Below are positions 6,195 through 12,056 of a DNA stretch of 12,056 nucleotides, piece by piece. The number at the start of each line of letters is the position of its first letter. Position 1 is the first letter of the stretch. The position numbers and the translations under genes are program-made. Origin of the DNA: JBEIJQ01 sp040380145 (lineage in GTDB: Bacteria; Bacteroidota; Bacteroidia; Chitinophagales; Saprospiraceae); contig JBEIJQ010000096.1 of NCBI GenBank assembly GCA_040380145.1, forward strand, positions 1 to 12,056, given 5' to 3'. The notes under the pieces were generated by a model. It searched no databases. It worked only from the letters and a program-made list of their open reading frames with translations, and was not told the DNA's origin.

Positions 6195-6625
6195 CGGTGG
6201 CCGATCAGGGTGCAATCGTCGAGGGTGCGGATGTCCATCCCCAGCGGCGTTTCTTCCCAACGGTAAACGGTGTAACGGATAGTGAGGCTGTCGCCCTGCA
6301 ACAGGCCGGTGCCCATGAACTCGTACGACAGTTCCGGCACGGTCCGGACAAAATATTTCTGGGTCGGCAGATCTATGCGCGCTCCGCTCACCAGAGCGGT
6401 CGGGCTGTAGGGCAGGCTGTAAAAATCCACGTTGTTCAGGCGCACCTCGTTGCCGGTGCCCCCGATTTTGTCGATGCGGAGCTCGTAGTCGAAGGCTCCG
6501 TCCACATCGCACCTTTCCCGGACGCTCCAGTTGCCGAGAAACGGCTCCCTGACATCTTCCACGGGGGTGCAGGCAGTCCAGATCAGGCAAAAAGTGGCAA
6601 AAAGAGCGGTGGATTTCAACGGCAT
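6191..6625 (-). CDS. Small lipoprotein of unknown function, upstream of scpB
   Basis: The 144-residue protein starts with a lipoprotein signal peptide, MPLKSTALFATFCLIWTAC, with Cys19 as the likely lipidated residue. The mature part begins 'TPVEDVREPFLGNWSVRERCDVDG' and reads as a small beta-rich domain with alternating hydrophobic residues, reminiscent of lipocalin-like Bacteroidota lipoproteins ('LGNWSV...'). That resemblance is only suggestive. It would sit in the outer or inner membrane facing the periplasm. It is the first gene of a two-gene unit with scpB, with a TTGA stop/start overlap, and has its own promoter-like element 33-40 bases upstream. No enzymatic motif is visible. Confidence 0.8.
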   Translation of the reverse strand: MPLKSTALFATFCLIWTACTPVEDVREPFLGNWSVRERCDVDGAFDYELRIDKIGGTGNEVRLNNVDFYSLPYSPTALVSGARIDLPTQKYFVRTVPELSYEFMGTGLLQGDSLTIRYTVYRWEETPLGMDIRTLDDCTLIGHR

Positions 6626-6657
6626 GGCTCCTGATTTTTTTGGGGAAATAATTCCGA

Positions 6658-6665
6658 CAAAGATA
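6658..6665 (-). promoter_or_regulatory. Minus-strand -7 element TATCTTTG for lipoprotein-scpB
   Basis: Reading the minus strand, TATCTTTG is an exact TAnnTTTG match ending 32 bases before the ATG (complement of 6623-6625), which predicts a leader of about 27 nt. It is followed by an A/T-rich leader, common in this phylum in place of a Shine-Dalgarno site. Confidence 0.55.
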
Positions 6666-6722
6666 GAAAAAGGCTGCGGCCCGTTTCGACCGATGGGAGA
6701 AGCTAAAAACGGTCATGGGAAA

Positions 6723-6741
6723 TTTTTTTTCGAAAAAAAAA
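6723..6741. repeat. T-run/CG/A-run palindrome, copy 2
   Basis: Eight T's, CG and nine A's, preceded by GGGAAA. It is 18 bases upstream of the TACCTTTG element, where an upstream promoter element or A-tract could act. It is nearly the same as the element at 4268-4284. Confidence 0.7.
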
Positions 6742-6759
6742 CAAGCACTGTCGGGCAAA

Positions 6760-6767
6760 TACCTTTG
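6760..6767 (+). promoter_or_regulatory. Plus-strand -7 element TACCTTTG ahead of the methyltransferase gene
   Basis: Exact TAnnTTTG match about 97 bases before the chosen ATG at 6864. A second match, TATTTTTG at 6802-6809, lies closer, so either or both could be used. Neither has a clear -33 TTG at standard spacing. Confidence 0.4.
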
Positions 6768-6863
6768 GAAAAGGAAAGTCGCGGCGTATGCTGCGGTTCC
6801 GTATTTTTGTCCCGCGAAACGCGATTCCCGGAAAACGGCCACGGCCCATCCCATCAACAGCCC

Positions 6864-7781
6864 ATGCGCAAAGACCTGATCGAAAAACTGGCGGAAGTCG
6901 AGCGTATCTCGGCGCGGACGAAATGGGCGCGGCTCCGGCACGCCCCTGCCAAGTACGCGCTGGCCATCGGTTATCGGCATTTGTTGTACCCGATTTCCGG
7001 AAAAGAATGGCGCCGGAGCACGCGGACATTCTTTGGTCGGGAGATGTTGGTCGGCCTGCCCGCCGGTACCGATATCTACTTGACGGGCGGCAAAACGCAC
7101 GCTTCCGAGATCCGCTTGGCCCGTCTGCTGGTCGAACGCCTCCGACCGGGCGACCACTTTCTCGACATCGGGGCCCACTTCGGCTATTTTTCCCTGCTTG
7201 CGGCAGAACTCGTGGGCGATACCGGACTGGTGCGCTCTTTCGAGCCCTCCGGCCCTACTTACGCCCTGCTCACCGAAAATATCCGCGGGCTCGGCCAAGT
7301 CCGGGCGGAGCCTTTGGCCATAGCCGCCGAGGACGGTCCGCTGGTGTTTTACGAATTCCCGCCGCTTTTTTCGGAATACAACTCCACCGATGTCGCTCAA
7401 TTTGAATCCGAGGACTGGTTCAAGGAAAACCCGCCGAAGCGAAAAGAAGTCCCCGCCACTTCGCTGGACACGTTGACGGCCCCCGGCGATTTTCGCCCCG
7501 ATTGGATCAAGATAGATGCCGAGGGCGGCGAATGGTCGGTGGTGAGCGGCGGAAAATTATTTTTGGAAAAAAATGCGCCCGGCATCGTCATGGAATATCT
7601 GGAACCTTCTCGGAACAACGCTCCCCACCGTGCCGCGGTCCAGCTGTTGGCCGAATGGGGTTACCGTCCGCACACCATCGGAGCAAGCGGTGACCTGTTG
7701 GCATCCGAGGATCTCGACGCGCATCTGATGCGCGAAGGTTTGGATTCCGACAACGTCGTTTTCCTGAAAACCGACGTTTGA
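6864..7781 (+). CDS. FkbM-family SAM-dependent methyltransferase
   Basis: The 305-residue protein contains a class I methyltransferase domain of the FkbM type. Motif I, 'FLDIGAHFGYFSLLAAELVG' (99-118), binds S-adenosylmethionine. 'FEPSGPTYALLTENI' (126-140) is the typical FkbM 'FEP' block, and 'IKIDAEGGEW' (215-224) matches the conserved 'KIDvEG.E' motif. The N-terminal 70 residues are basic and helical, with no export signal, so the enzyme is cytoplasmic. FkbM enzymes methylate hydroxyl groups on sugars, lipids or secondary metabolites; the substrate here is unknown and no glycan cluster surrounds it. ATG 6864 is chosen because the domain homology begins shortly after it and promoter-like elements lie just upstream. 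The frame extends to 6531, but that part overlaps the antisense lipoprotein gene and looks non-coding. Confidence 0.85.
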   Translation: MRKDLIEKLAEVERISARTKWARLRHAPAKYALAIGYRHLLYPISGKEWRRSTRTFFGREMLVGLPAGTDIYLTGGKTHASEIRLARLLVERLRPGDHFLDIGAHFGYFSLLAAELVGDTGLVRSFEPSGPTYALLTENIRGLGQVRAEPLAIAAEDGPLVFYEFPPLFSEYNSTDVAQFESEDWFKENPPKRKEVPATSLDTLTAPGDFRPDWIKIDAEGGEWSVVSGGKLFLEKNAPGIVMEYLEPSRNNAPHRAAVQLLAEWGYRPHTIGASGDLLASEDLDAHLMREGLDSDNVVFLKTDV

Positions 7782-7790
7782 CGGGGCAGG

Positions 7791-7820
7791 CGCAACCCGA
7801 CGCCCGTATCTTGCGTTTTT
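7791..7820 (+). terminator. Possible weak terminator after the methyltransferase gene
   Basis: CGCAA (7791-7795) pairs with TTGCG (7811-7815), and five T's follow (7816-7820). The stem is short. The right arm overlaps a -7-like TATCTTGC (7807-7814), so the same bases might serve termination, the next promoter, or neither. Confidence 0.35.
7807..7814 (+). promoter_or_regulatory. Imperfect -7-like element TATCTTGC before the peroxidase gene
   Basis: It differs from TAnnTTTG at the last two positions. A transcript from it would start near 7821, 40 bases before ATG 7861 and only about 10 before ATG 7831. This, with the A-rich AAACAGAAAAATAGATAT just before 7861, favours the later start. Confidence 0.3.
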
Positions 7821-7860
7821 ACCCCAGTACATGCACTTTTTCAAACAGAAAAATAGATAT

Positions 7861-9075
7861 ATGACCGTTGAGCGACTTTTGGGGGCCGTCCTTGTCATTG
7901 CCCTGCTCGCACCCGGCTGCATGCAGGAGCACACCCCGACCGATGCCGTGGAAATCGAAAGCCCCAACGGCTGTGTGGCCCGGCAGAAATGGCTCACCGA
8001 CATCCCCTACGAACCGGTTCCCTACACCGTACAGTTGCCAGCGGGCTTCCCTGCACTGCCCGTACCGCCCGACAACTCCCTCACCGAAGCGGGCGTGGCG
8101 CTGGGCCGCTATCTTTTTTACGACAAAAACCTGTCGGTCAACGCCGCCCAGTCCTGTTCGTCCTGCCATTTGGTGCGCAGCGCGTTTTCCGACAACACGG
8201 CCCTCCCCGCGGGCACCCTGCCGGGCATGCGGGCGACCCGCAGCTCGATGTCGCTCATCAACGTGGCCTATTCGGTCAATCCCAACCTGTCGCACAATTT
8301 CATGTGGGACGGCAAGTTCGCCACCCTTGAGCAACAGCACCTCGCGCCGGTCGAAAATCCATTGGAAATGGCCTCCGACTGGCGCAACGTGGAGTGCTAC
8401 CTGCGCAACGACACCATGTACCAACGCCGTTTCCGCGAGGCTTTCGGGATACAGCATTCCCTCGAGATCACCCGTGATCTGGCCGCCAAGGCCATCGCCC
8501 AATTCCTGCGCACCCTCGTGTCGGCCGGCTCCAAGTTCGACCTCGTGAAAGGCCCCGGAGCGGTTTTCGGAAACGAGTTCACCGAATCAGAGGAACGCGG
8601 TTTCAACATGTTCTTCAACAACACCAACCAATTCGGCGTCAACGATCCCAACGTGCCGGACGCCGAATGCGGCCACTGCCACAACACCATTCTGTTTACC
8701 AACAACGCCTTCTTCAACAACGGCCTCGACAGTTTTCCCTCCTTGGACGATTACCTCGACAAAGGCTTGGGCGGGGTGACGGGACTGCGGGTGGACAACG
8801 GCAAGTTTCGCTCCGTGACCTTGCGCAACATCGCGCTCACGGCTCCTTACATGCACGACGGACGCTTTGCGACCCTCGAAGAGGTGGTGGACCATTACGT
8901 GCACGGCGTCAAGCTCGTGGACAACCTCGCGACCGATCTCGTGACCCCGACCCGGCCCGGTCTCGGCGTGGCCAGTCTGACGCCCGTTCAAAAACAGGAC
9001 GTCGTGAATTTTCTGAAAACCCTCACCGATACGTCCTATTTCCACCGCGCCGAATGGAGCGATCCGTGGCAATAA
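7861..9075 (+). CDS. Di-haem cytochrome c peroxidase-like lipoprotein (CcpA/MauG superfamily)
   Basis: The 404-residue protein has two c-type haem motifs, CSSCH (99-103) and CGHCH (270-274), in the two-domain layout of bacterial cytochrome c peroxidases, which reduce periplasmic H2O2 with electrons from a cytochrome. Other landmarks are 'HNFMWDGKFATLEQQ' (145-159), 'ENPLEM' (165-170) between the domains, and 'APYMHDGRFATLEEVVDHY' (328-346), where Met331 is a candidate distal ligand of the C-terminal haem. The N terminus from ATG 7861, MTVERLLGAVLVIALLAPGC, is a lipoprotein-type signal with Cys20, so the enzyme is probably membrane-tethered in the periplasm. An in-frame ATG at 7831 adds ten residues but leaves almost no leader. 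Peroxidase and MauG-like oxidising activity cannot be told apart by eye. No partner cytochrome gene is adjacent. Confidence 0.88.
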   Translation: MTVERLLGAVLVIALLAPGCMQEHTPTDAVEIESPNGCVARQKWLTDIPYEPVPYTVQLPAGFPALPVPPDNSLTEAGVALGRYLFYDKNLSVNAAQSCSSCHLVRSAFSDNTALPAGTLPGMRATRSSMSLINVAYSVNPNLSHNFMWDGKFATLEQQHLAPVENPLEMASDWRNVECYLRNDTMYQRRFREAFGIQHSLEITRDLAAKAIAQFLRTLVSAGSKFDLVKGPGAVFGNEFTESEERGFNMFFNNTNQFGVNDPNVPDAECGHCHNTILFTNNAFFNNGLDSFPSLDDYLDKGLGGVTGLRVDNGKFRSVTLRNIALTAPYMHDGRFATLEEVVDHYVHGVKLVDNLATDLVTPTRPGLGVASLTPVQKQDVVNFLKTLTDTSYFHRAEWSDPWQ

Positions 9076-9132
9076 CGGCTCCCGACATCCATTCGCACAT
9101 TTTATCATCCAAACCAAAATCGGAAAGAGAAA

Positions 9133-10134
9133 ATGGATCTGAGCACACCCGTTCCTATCAAAGAACTGGCCCGCATGGTCGGCGCCCAAGTGACCGGCAA
9201 CGACGCGTTGCTGGTGAGCAGCCTCAACGAGATACACAAGGTGAAAATGGGCAGCCTGACCTTCGTGGATTCCGACAATTATCTCGATCGCGCTCTGTAT
9301 TCCACGGCTTCGGCCATCTTGGTGCACCGCCCCGTGGATTGTCCGGACGGCAAGGCCCTGTTGCTTTCCGACGATCCTTTCGAGGCCTACAACACTTTGG
9401 CCAAGTACTATAACCCCTTTTCGGCGTTGCGCACCGTCGTGAGCCCCTGCGCCGAGATCGGCGAGGGAACACACCTCGAACCCAATGTCACGCTCGGCCA
9501 CCGCGTGAAGATCGGCCGCAACTGCCTGATCCGTGCCAATGTGACCATTTTGGACGATACCGTCATCGGCGACAACGTCATCATACACCCGGGCACCGTC
9601 ATCGGCAGCGACGCCTTTTATTACAAAAAAAAGGGCGAAGCCTACACCCGCTGGCATTCCATCGGCCGGGTCGTCATCCACGACGACGTGGAAATCGGAG
9701 CCAACTGCACCGTTGACCGCGGCGTCTCCGGCGACACGATTATCGGGCAGGGTACCAAGATCGACAATCTCGTGCATGTGGCCCACGGCGTGGTGATCGG
9801 CAAAAACTGCCTCATCGCCGCCCAAGTGGGCATCGCCGGCAAAACCATCTTGCAGGACAATGTGATTCTGTACGGACAGGTGGGCGTGTCCAAATCACTC
9901 GTGGTGGGCGAAGGGGCCGTGGTGATGGCCCAATCGGGCGTTTCCAAGTCCCTGCAGGGCGGACGCACATATTTCGGCTCTCCGGCCAGCGAAACCCGCC
10001 AGCGGTTCAAAGAGCTCGCTTCCCTCAGGCGCCTGCCCGATTTCCTGCATGAATGGGATCTCAAAAACGGCAAAAAAACCAACGAGCCCAACGCCCACGA
10101 AATGCTGGGACCGGAATTCGGCGACAATTCCTGA
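9133..10134 (+). CDS. lpxD: UDP-3-O-acylglucosamine N-acyltransferase (LpxD family)
   Basis: The 333-residue protein is an LpxD-type left-handed beta-helix acyltransferase, which transfers a 3-hydroxyacyl chain from acyl-ACP to the 2-amino group of UDP-3-O-acylglucosamine in lipid A synthesis, in the cytoplasm. Residues 6-95 form the N-terminal uridine-binding domain ('ELARMVGAQVTGND...GSLTFVDSDNY...DDPFEAYNTLAKYY'). From about 103 to 285 there are hexapeptide repeats ([LIV]-G-x4), such as 'VIGDNVIIHPGTVIGSDAF' and 'VIGKNCLIAAQVGIAG'. His218 in 'VHVAHGVVIG' aligns with the catalytic His of LpxD. A C-terminal helix plus a polar tail follows (286-333). From memory, Bacteroidota often carry two LpxD paralogues and this one resembles the shorter, second type, so the true substrate could differ; lpxA/C/B are not in the window. 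A GGAAAGAG stretch precedes the ATG. Confidence 0.88.
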   Translation: MDLSTPVPIKELARMVGAQVTGNDALLVSSLNEIHKVKMGSLTFVDSDNYLDRALYSTASAILVHRPVDCPDGKALLLSDDPFEAYNTLAKYYNPFSALRTVVSPCAEIGEGTHLEPNVTLGHRVKIGRNCLIRANVTILDDTVIGDNVIIHPGTVIGSDAFYYKKKGEAYTRWHSIGRVVIHDDVEIGANCTVDRGVSGDTIIGQGTKIDNLVHVAHGVVIGKNCLIAAQVGIAGKTILQDNVILYGQVGVSKSLVVGEGAVVMAQSGVSKSLQGGRTYFGSPASETRQRFKELASLRRLPDFLHEWDLKNGKKTNEPNAHEMLGPEFGDNS

Positions 10135-10403
10135 GCGGACAGAACTTTTTTGGGTCAACAGGAAAAAACACGGCGCCGAGGGCACGTGCGAAAGCAGATT
10201 TTCTTGGGTTATTTTTTTAAAAAATAAATATCTTTCTTTTTTTCAGTTTTTTATATAAAAAAAATTATTTAACTATTTTTCTGTAAAGTCCATTGCAAAA
10301 TCCGGGGTTATCTTTCCGTCACAAACGCCTTTGGATCGTGCGCGCTGTTTTCCCGTTCTTCTCTGAAAGGCCCTTGGGGGCCGCCCGCGGTTGTCCCTTC
10401 ATC
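10135..10403. other. AT-rich intergenic region before envC
   Basis: No gene is supported in this 269-base gap. Its core, about 10197-10285, is almost only A and T, in strong contrast with the surrounding GC-rich coding DNA. It includes a T/A palindrome at 10209-10227 and imperfect -7-like boxes TATCTTTC at 10229-10236 and again at 10309-10316 (last base C in place of G). The in-frame extension of EnvC up to TTG 10293 lies in the right part but does not look coding. Confidence 0.55.
10209..10227. repeat. A/T palindrome in the envC upstream region
   Basis: TTATTTTTT (10209-10217), one T, and AAAAAATAA (10219-10227) form a nearly perfect palindrome. It resembles the two T-run/CG/A-run elements elsewhere in the window but lacks the central CG. 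TATCTTTC at 10229 follows immediately. Confidence 0.5.
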
Positions 10404-11687
10404 GTGCGGGCAATCCTGCTCCTCGTGGTCTGCAGCCTGTTTTTTCTGTCCGAGGGCACGGCCCAAAAAAACCGCCGGGACCTCGAAAAAAGGCGGGAAA
10501 GTCTGAAAGGCCAGGTTCGGGCCACCCAACAGCTGCTGGGCGAGGCCCGGAAAAACCGTACGGCCATGCTCGACGAGCTGATCGTCCTCGAAGCGCAAAT
10601 GGAACAGCGCGCGCAACTGGTCGAAATCCTCGGCCAAGAGGCGGTATTGCTCGAAAGCACCATCGAAGGCCATTCCGCCGCCGTGTTGGCCCTCGAGCGC
10701 GATCTGGCCAAAGCCCGGGAAGATTGTGCCGTCCTGGTGCGCGCCGCGTGGCGCCAGCGCAGCAAAATGGGCCTTTGGATGCGGTTGTTCGACTCCTCCG
10801 GGCTGCGCGACCTGTGGCTCCGCTGGCGTACCCTGACCCGCTTTTTCGCGTACCGCAACCGACAATTCGCCTTCCTGAAAAACACCAAGCAGATCCTGGC
10901 CGAAAAAGTGGACGAACTCAACCTGCGCCGCCAAGAATATCTCGAACGGCTCTCGGAAATGGAGTCGCAGCGCAAGGTCCTCGCAGGAGAAGTCGAGGAA
11001 AAAAATGTCCTCGTAAAAAAACTCAAGCGCGATGAGCAACGCCTGGCGCGGGAAGCCCAAGACCTCGAGGCCAGCCAGCAGGCCACCAACCGGATGATCG
11101 AGGATGTCATCCACGCCGAAGCTGAAAAAGCCAAGGCCCGCGCCCGCAAGCCCGCCGAAGCCGAGAAGCCGGCCGCCCCGGCCGACAAAGCCGTCAAGCG
11201 TGTAAAAAAAGGCGCCCGCAGGCCTGCTCCGGCCAACGACGAACTGCCCCTCAACCAGGCCGAGAGCCAGCTTGCGCTCTCTTTCCGAGAAAACCGCGGG
11301 AAGCTGCCCTGGCCGGTGGACAACGGGGTCGTCGCGACCAAATTCGGACCATACGCCCATCCGGAATTTCCGGCGGTCAAACTCAACAGCGTCGGCATAG
11401 ACATCAAGACCAACCAAGGCGCTACGGTTTATACCGTCTTCGAGGGCGTTGTGGTCAGCGTCTTCGTCCTGCCCGGTTCGCATCAGGCCGTCATCGTACA
11501 GCACGGCAATTTCTTCACCACCTATACCAACCTCTCCACGGTTGCCGTGAAGGAAGGACAGAACATTTCGACGCGCACGCCCATCGGAACCGTCTATACC
11601 GACGGCGACGGACTGGCCCAATTGCACTTCGAAGTGTGGAACAACAAGATCAAAGAAGATCCCGAAAAATGGCTGAAAAAAAGATGA
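10404..11687 (+). CDS. EnvC-like murein hydrolase activator (coiled coil + degenerate LytM/M23)
   Basis: The 427-residue protein has a Sec signal peptide, MRAILLLVVCSLFFLSEGTA, with cleavage likely after Ala20. A long charged coiled coil follows (about 22-120 and 152-245), interrupted by a hydrophobic/basic segment 'MGLWMRLFDSSGLRDLWLRW' (122-141). An Ala/Lys/Pro linker (246-280) leads to a C-terminal LytM/M23 domain (about 300-427). EnvC-type proteins sit in the periplasm, are recruited to the divisome by FtsEX and activate cell-wall amidases that split daughter cells. The zinc site is degenerate: HxxxD reads S329-x3-D333 and HxH reads Q406-x-H408, as expected for an activator rather than an active peptidase. 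GTG 10404 is chosen because it yields a clean signal peptide; longer forms from GTG 10338 or TTG 10293 bury it. The stop overlaps the next ATG as ATGA. Confidence 0.87.
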   Translation: MRAILLLVVCSLFFLSEGTAQKNRRDLEKRRESLKGQVRATQQLLGEARKNRTAMLDELIVLEAQMEQRAQLVEILGQEAVLLESTIEGHSAAVLALERDLAKAREDCAVLVRAAWRQRSKMGLWMRLFDSSGLRDLWLRWRTLTRFFAYRNRQFAFLKNTKQILAEKVDELNLRRQEYLERLSEMESQRKVLAGEVEEKNVLVKKLKRDEQRLAREAQDLEASQQATNRMIEDVIHAEAEKAKARARKPAEAEKPAAPADKAVKRVKKGARRPAPANDELPLNQAESQLALSFRENRGKLPWPVDNGVVATKFGPYAHPEFPAVKLNSVGIDIKTNQGATVYTVFEGVVVSVFVLPGSHQAVIVQHGNFFTTYTNLSTVAVKEGQNISTRTPIGTVYTDGDGLAQLHFEVWNNKIKEDPEKWLKKR

Positions 11688-12056
11688 TCCGCTTTTCTCC
11701 CCTCCGCGCAACGGCCCTGTTTTGGGCGCTCCTCCTGCTGACCGGCTTCTCTGCCGACGACAAGCCCGCTTATTGTCTGTACGACGCCAAGGGCAACGAA
11801 GTGCGCTTTTCCAAAATGGTCAAAACGCTCGCCGAGGCCGATGTGGTGCTCTTCGGCGAATACCACGACAACCCCATCGTGCATTGGCTGCAGCTCGAAA
11901 CCGCCAAGGCCCTGTTCGAGATCAAACAAGACAAACTGGCCATCGGAATGGAAATGTTCGAGTCCGACAACCAGTTGTTGATCAACGAGTATTTTCTCGG
12001 ACTGATCTCGGAGAAAAATTTCGAAAAGGACTGTCGCCTGTGGCCCAATTACCGGA
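11684..12056 (+). CDS. ChaN/Tiki-superfamily haem-binding uptake protein, 3' end missing
   Basis: The 124 residues inside the window begin with a probable signal peptide, MIRFSPLRATALFWALLLLTGFSA. Then comes the start of the ChaN-like (Cofac_haem_bdg) domain, 'DVVLFGEYHDNPIVHWLQLE' (53-72), with the family's GEYHD motif, and 'AIGMEMFESDNQ' (86-97). Such proteins are periplasmic or surface lipoproteins linked in some bacteria to haem or iron uptake and are distantly related to Tiki peptidases; the precise role here is unknown. ATG 11684 overlaps the envC stop as ATGA and gives the cleanest signal; an in-frame ATG at 11669 would add five residues. It is probably co-transcribed and translationally coupled with envC. 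The right edge cuts the gene. Confidence 0.85.
   Translation, partial: MIRFSPLRATALFWALLLLTGFSADDKPAYCLYDAKGNEVRFSKMVKTLAEADVVLFGEYHDNPIVHWLQLETAKALFEIKQDKLAIGMEMFESDNQLLINEYFLGLISEKNFEKDCRLWPNYR

Larger units (their letters stand above)
6626..6863. other. Divergent 238-bp promoter region
   Basis: This gap separates the minus-strand lipoprotein/scpB unit from the plus-strand methyltransferase gene. It contains a minus-strand TATCTTTG (6658-6665), plus-strand TACCTTTG (6760-6767) and TATTTTTG (6802-6809), and a T8-CG-A9 palindrome (6723-6741) between the two promoters. An open frame crosses it, continuing the methyltransferase frame upstream, but its composition is not protein-like. Confidence 0.6.

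Noticed and set aside
6531..6863. Longer FkbM methyltransferase starting at 6531
   Set aside because: The extra region overlaps the lipoprotein gene on the other strand and crosses two promoter-like elements and the T/A palindrome.
6195..7400. A single 605-residue fusion ending in ScpB
   Set aside because: The frame is open only because there is no stop codon; sequence upstream of the TTG at 6194 is the off-frame of the lipoprotein gene and then antisense to the methyltransferase gene.
8587..9825. 412-codon minus-strand frame spanning the peroxidase and lpxD genes
   Set aside because: His/Val/Asp-rich shadow of two strongly supported genes and of their intergenic gap.
10171..10189. Adjacent 8-bp palindromes CGGCGCCG and GCACGTGC as an operator
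   Set aside because: Eight-base palindromes are expected many times by chance in 12 kb, and the two are unrelated in sequence.
10308..11711. 467-codon minus-strand frame opposite envC
   Set aside because: Phe/Gly/Leu-rich antisense translation of a coiled-coil gene with no domain.
1..12056. CRISPR array, tRNA/rRNA genes, transposase or phage genes
   Set aside because: No regularly spaced repeats, cloverleaf-like segments or mobile-element proteins were seen by reading; a tRNAscan/Infernal run would be needed to exclude RNAs fully.

Overview
The window looks like a chromosomal stretch of a Bacteroidota bacterium, perhaps of the Saprospirales; phylum-level assignment is fairly secure, anything finer is a guess. 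Three things support it. Several genes have family architectures typical of that phylum: a rhomboid protease with a short conserved C-terminal module, a stand-alone LuxE-like acyl-protein synthetase, a three-helix endonuclease/exonuclease/phosphatase protein, and a degenerate-LytM EnvC. Intergenic regions carry the Bacteroidota -7 promoter element TAnnTTTG in the right orientation ahead of several genes. Starts rarely have Shine-Dalgarno sequences. The DNA is GC-rich by eye, with sharply AT-rich intergenic tracts.

Layout. (1) Positions 1-770 are the 3' part of a TPR protein, followed by a 267-bp gap packed with imperfect hairpins. (2) 1038-2027 is a LuxE-like acyl-protein synthetase with a probable terminator after it. 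(3) 2169-4219 holds a rhomboid protease and an EEP-family protein sharing a GTGA stop/start. (4) 4413-5591 is a membrane-anchored SGNH/GDSL-like protein whose 3' end overlaps, tail to tail, the minus-strand scpB. (5) 6625-5583 (minus) is a small lipoprotein gene and scpB, joined by a TTGA overlap. (6) 6864-7781 is an FkbM-type methyltransferase, divergent from the lipoprotein. (7) 7861-9075 is a di-haem cytochrome c peroxidase-like lipoprotein. (8) 9133-10134 is an LpxD-type acyltransferase. (9) After an AT-rich gap, 10404-11687 is an EnvC-like divisome/peptidoglycan factor joined by an ATGA overlap to a ChaN/Tiki-family gene that runs off the right edge.

How they work together. There is no single pathway. 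The common thread is the cell envelope: LpxD (lipid A), EnvC (septal peptidoglycan splitting), rhomboid (membrane proteolysis), SGNH protein, lipoproteins and a periplasmic peroxidase. ScpB (chromosome condensation) and EnvC (daughter cell separation) are cell-cycle proteins. I found no convincing undescribed defence or mobile system. The most worthwhile leads are the hairpin-rich gap at 804-987, a possible leaderless mRNA at 1038, the T-run/CG/A-run palindromes, 4-base overlaps using GTG and TTG starts, and a metal-ligand Glu-to-Asp change in the EEP protein.
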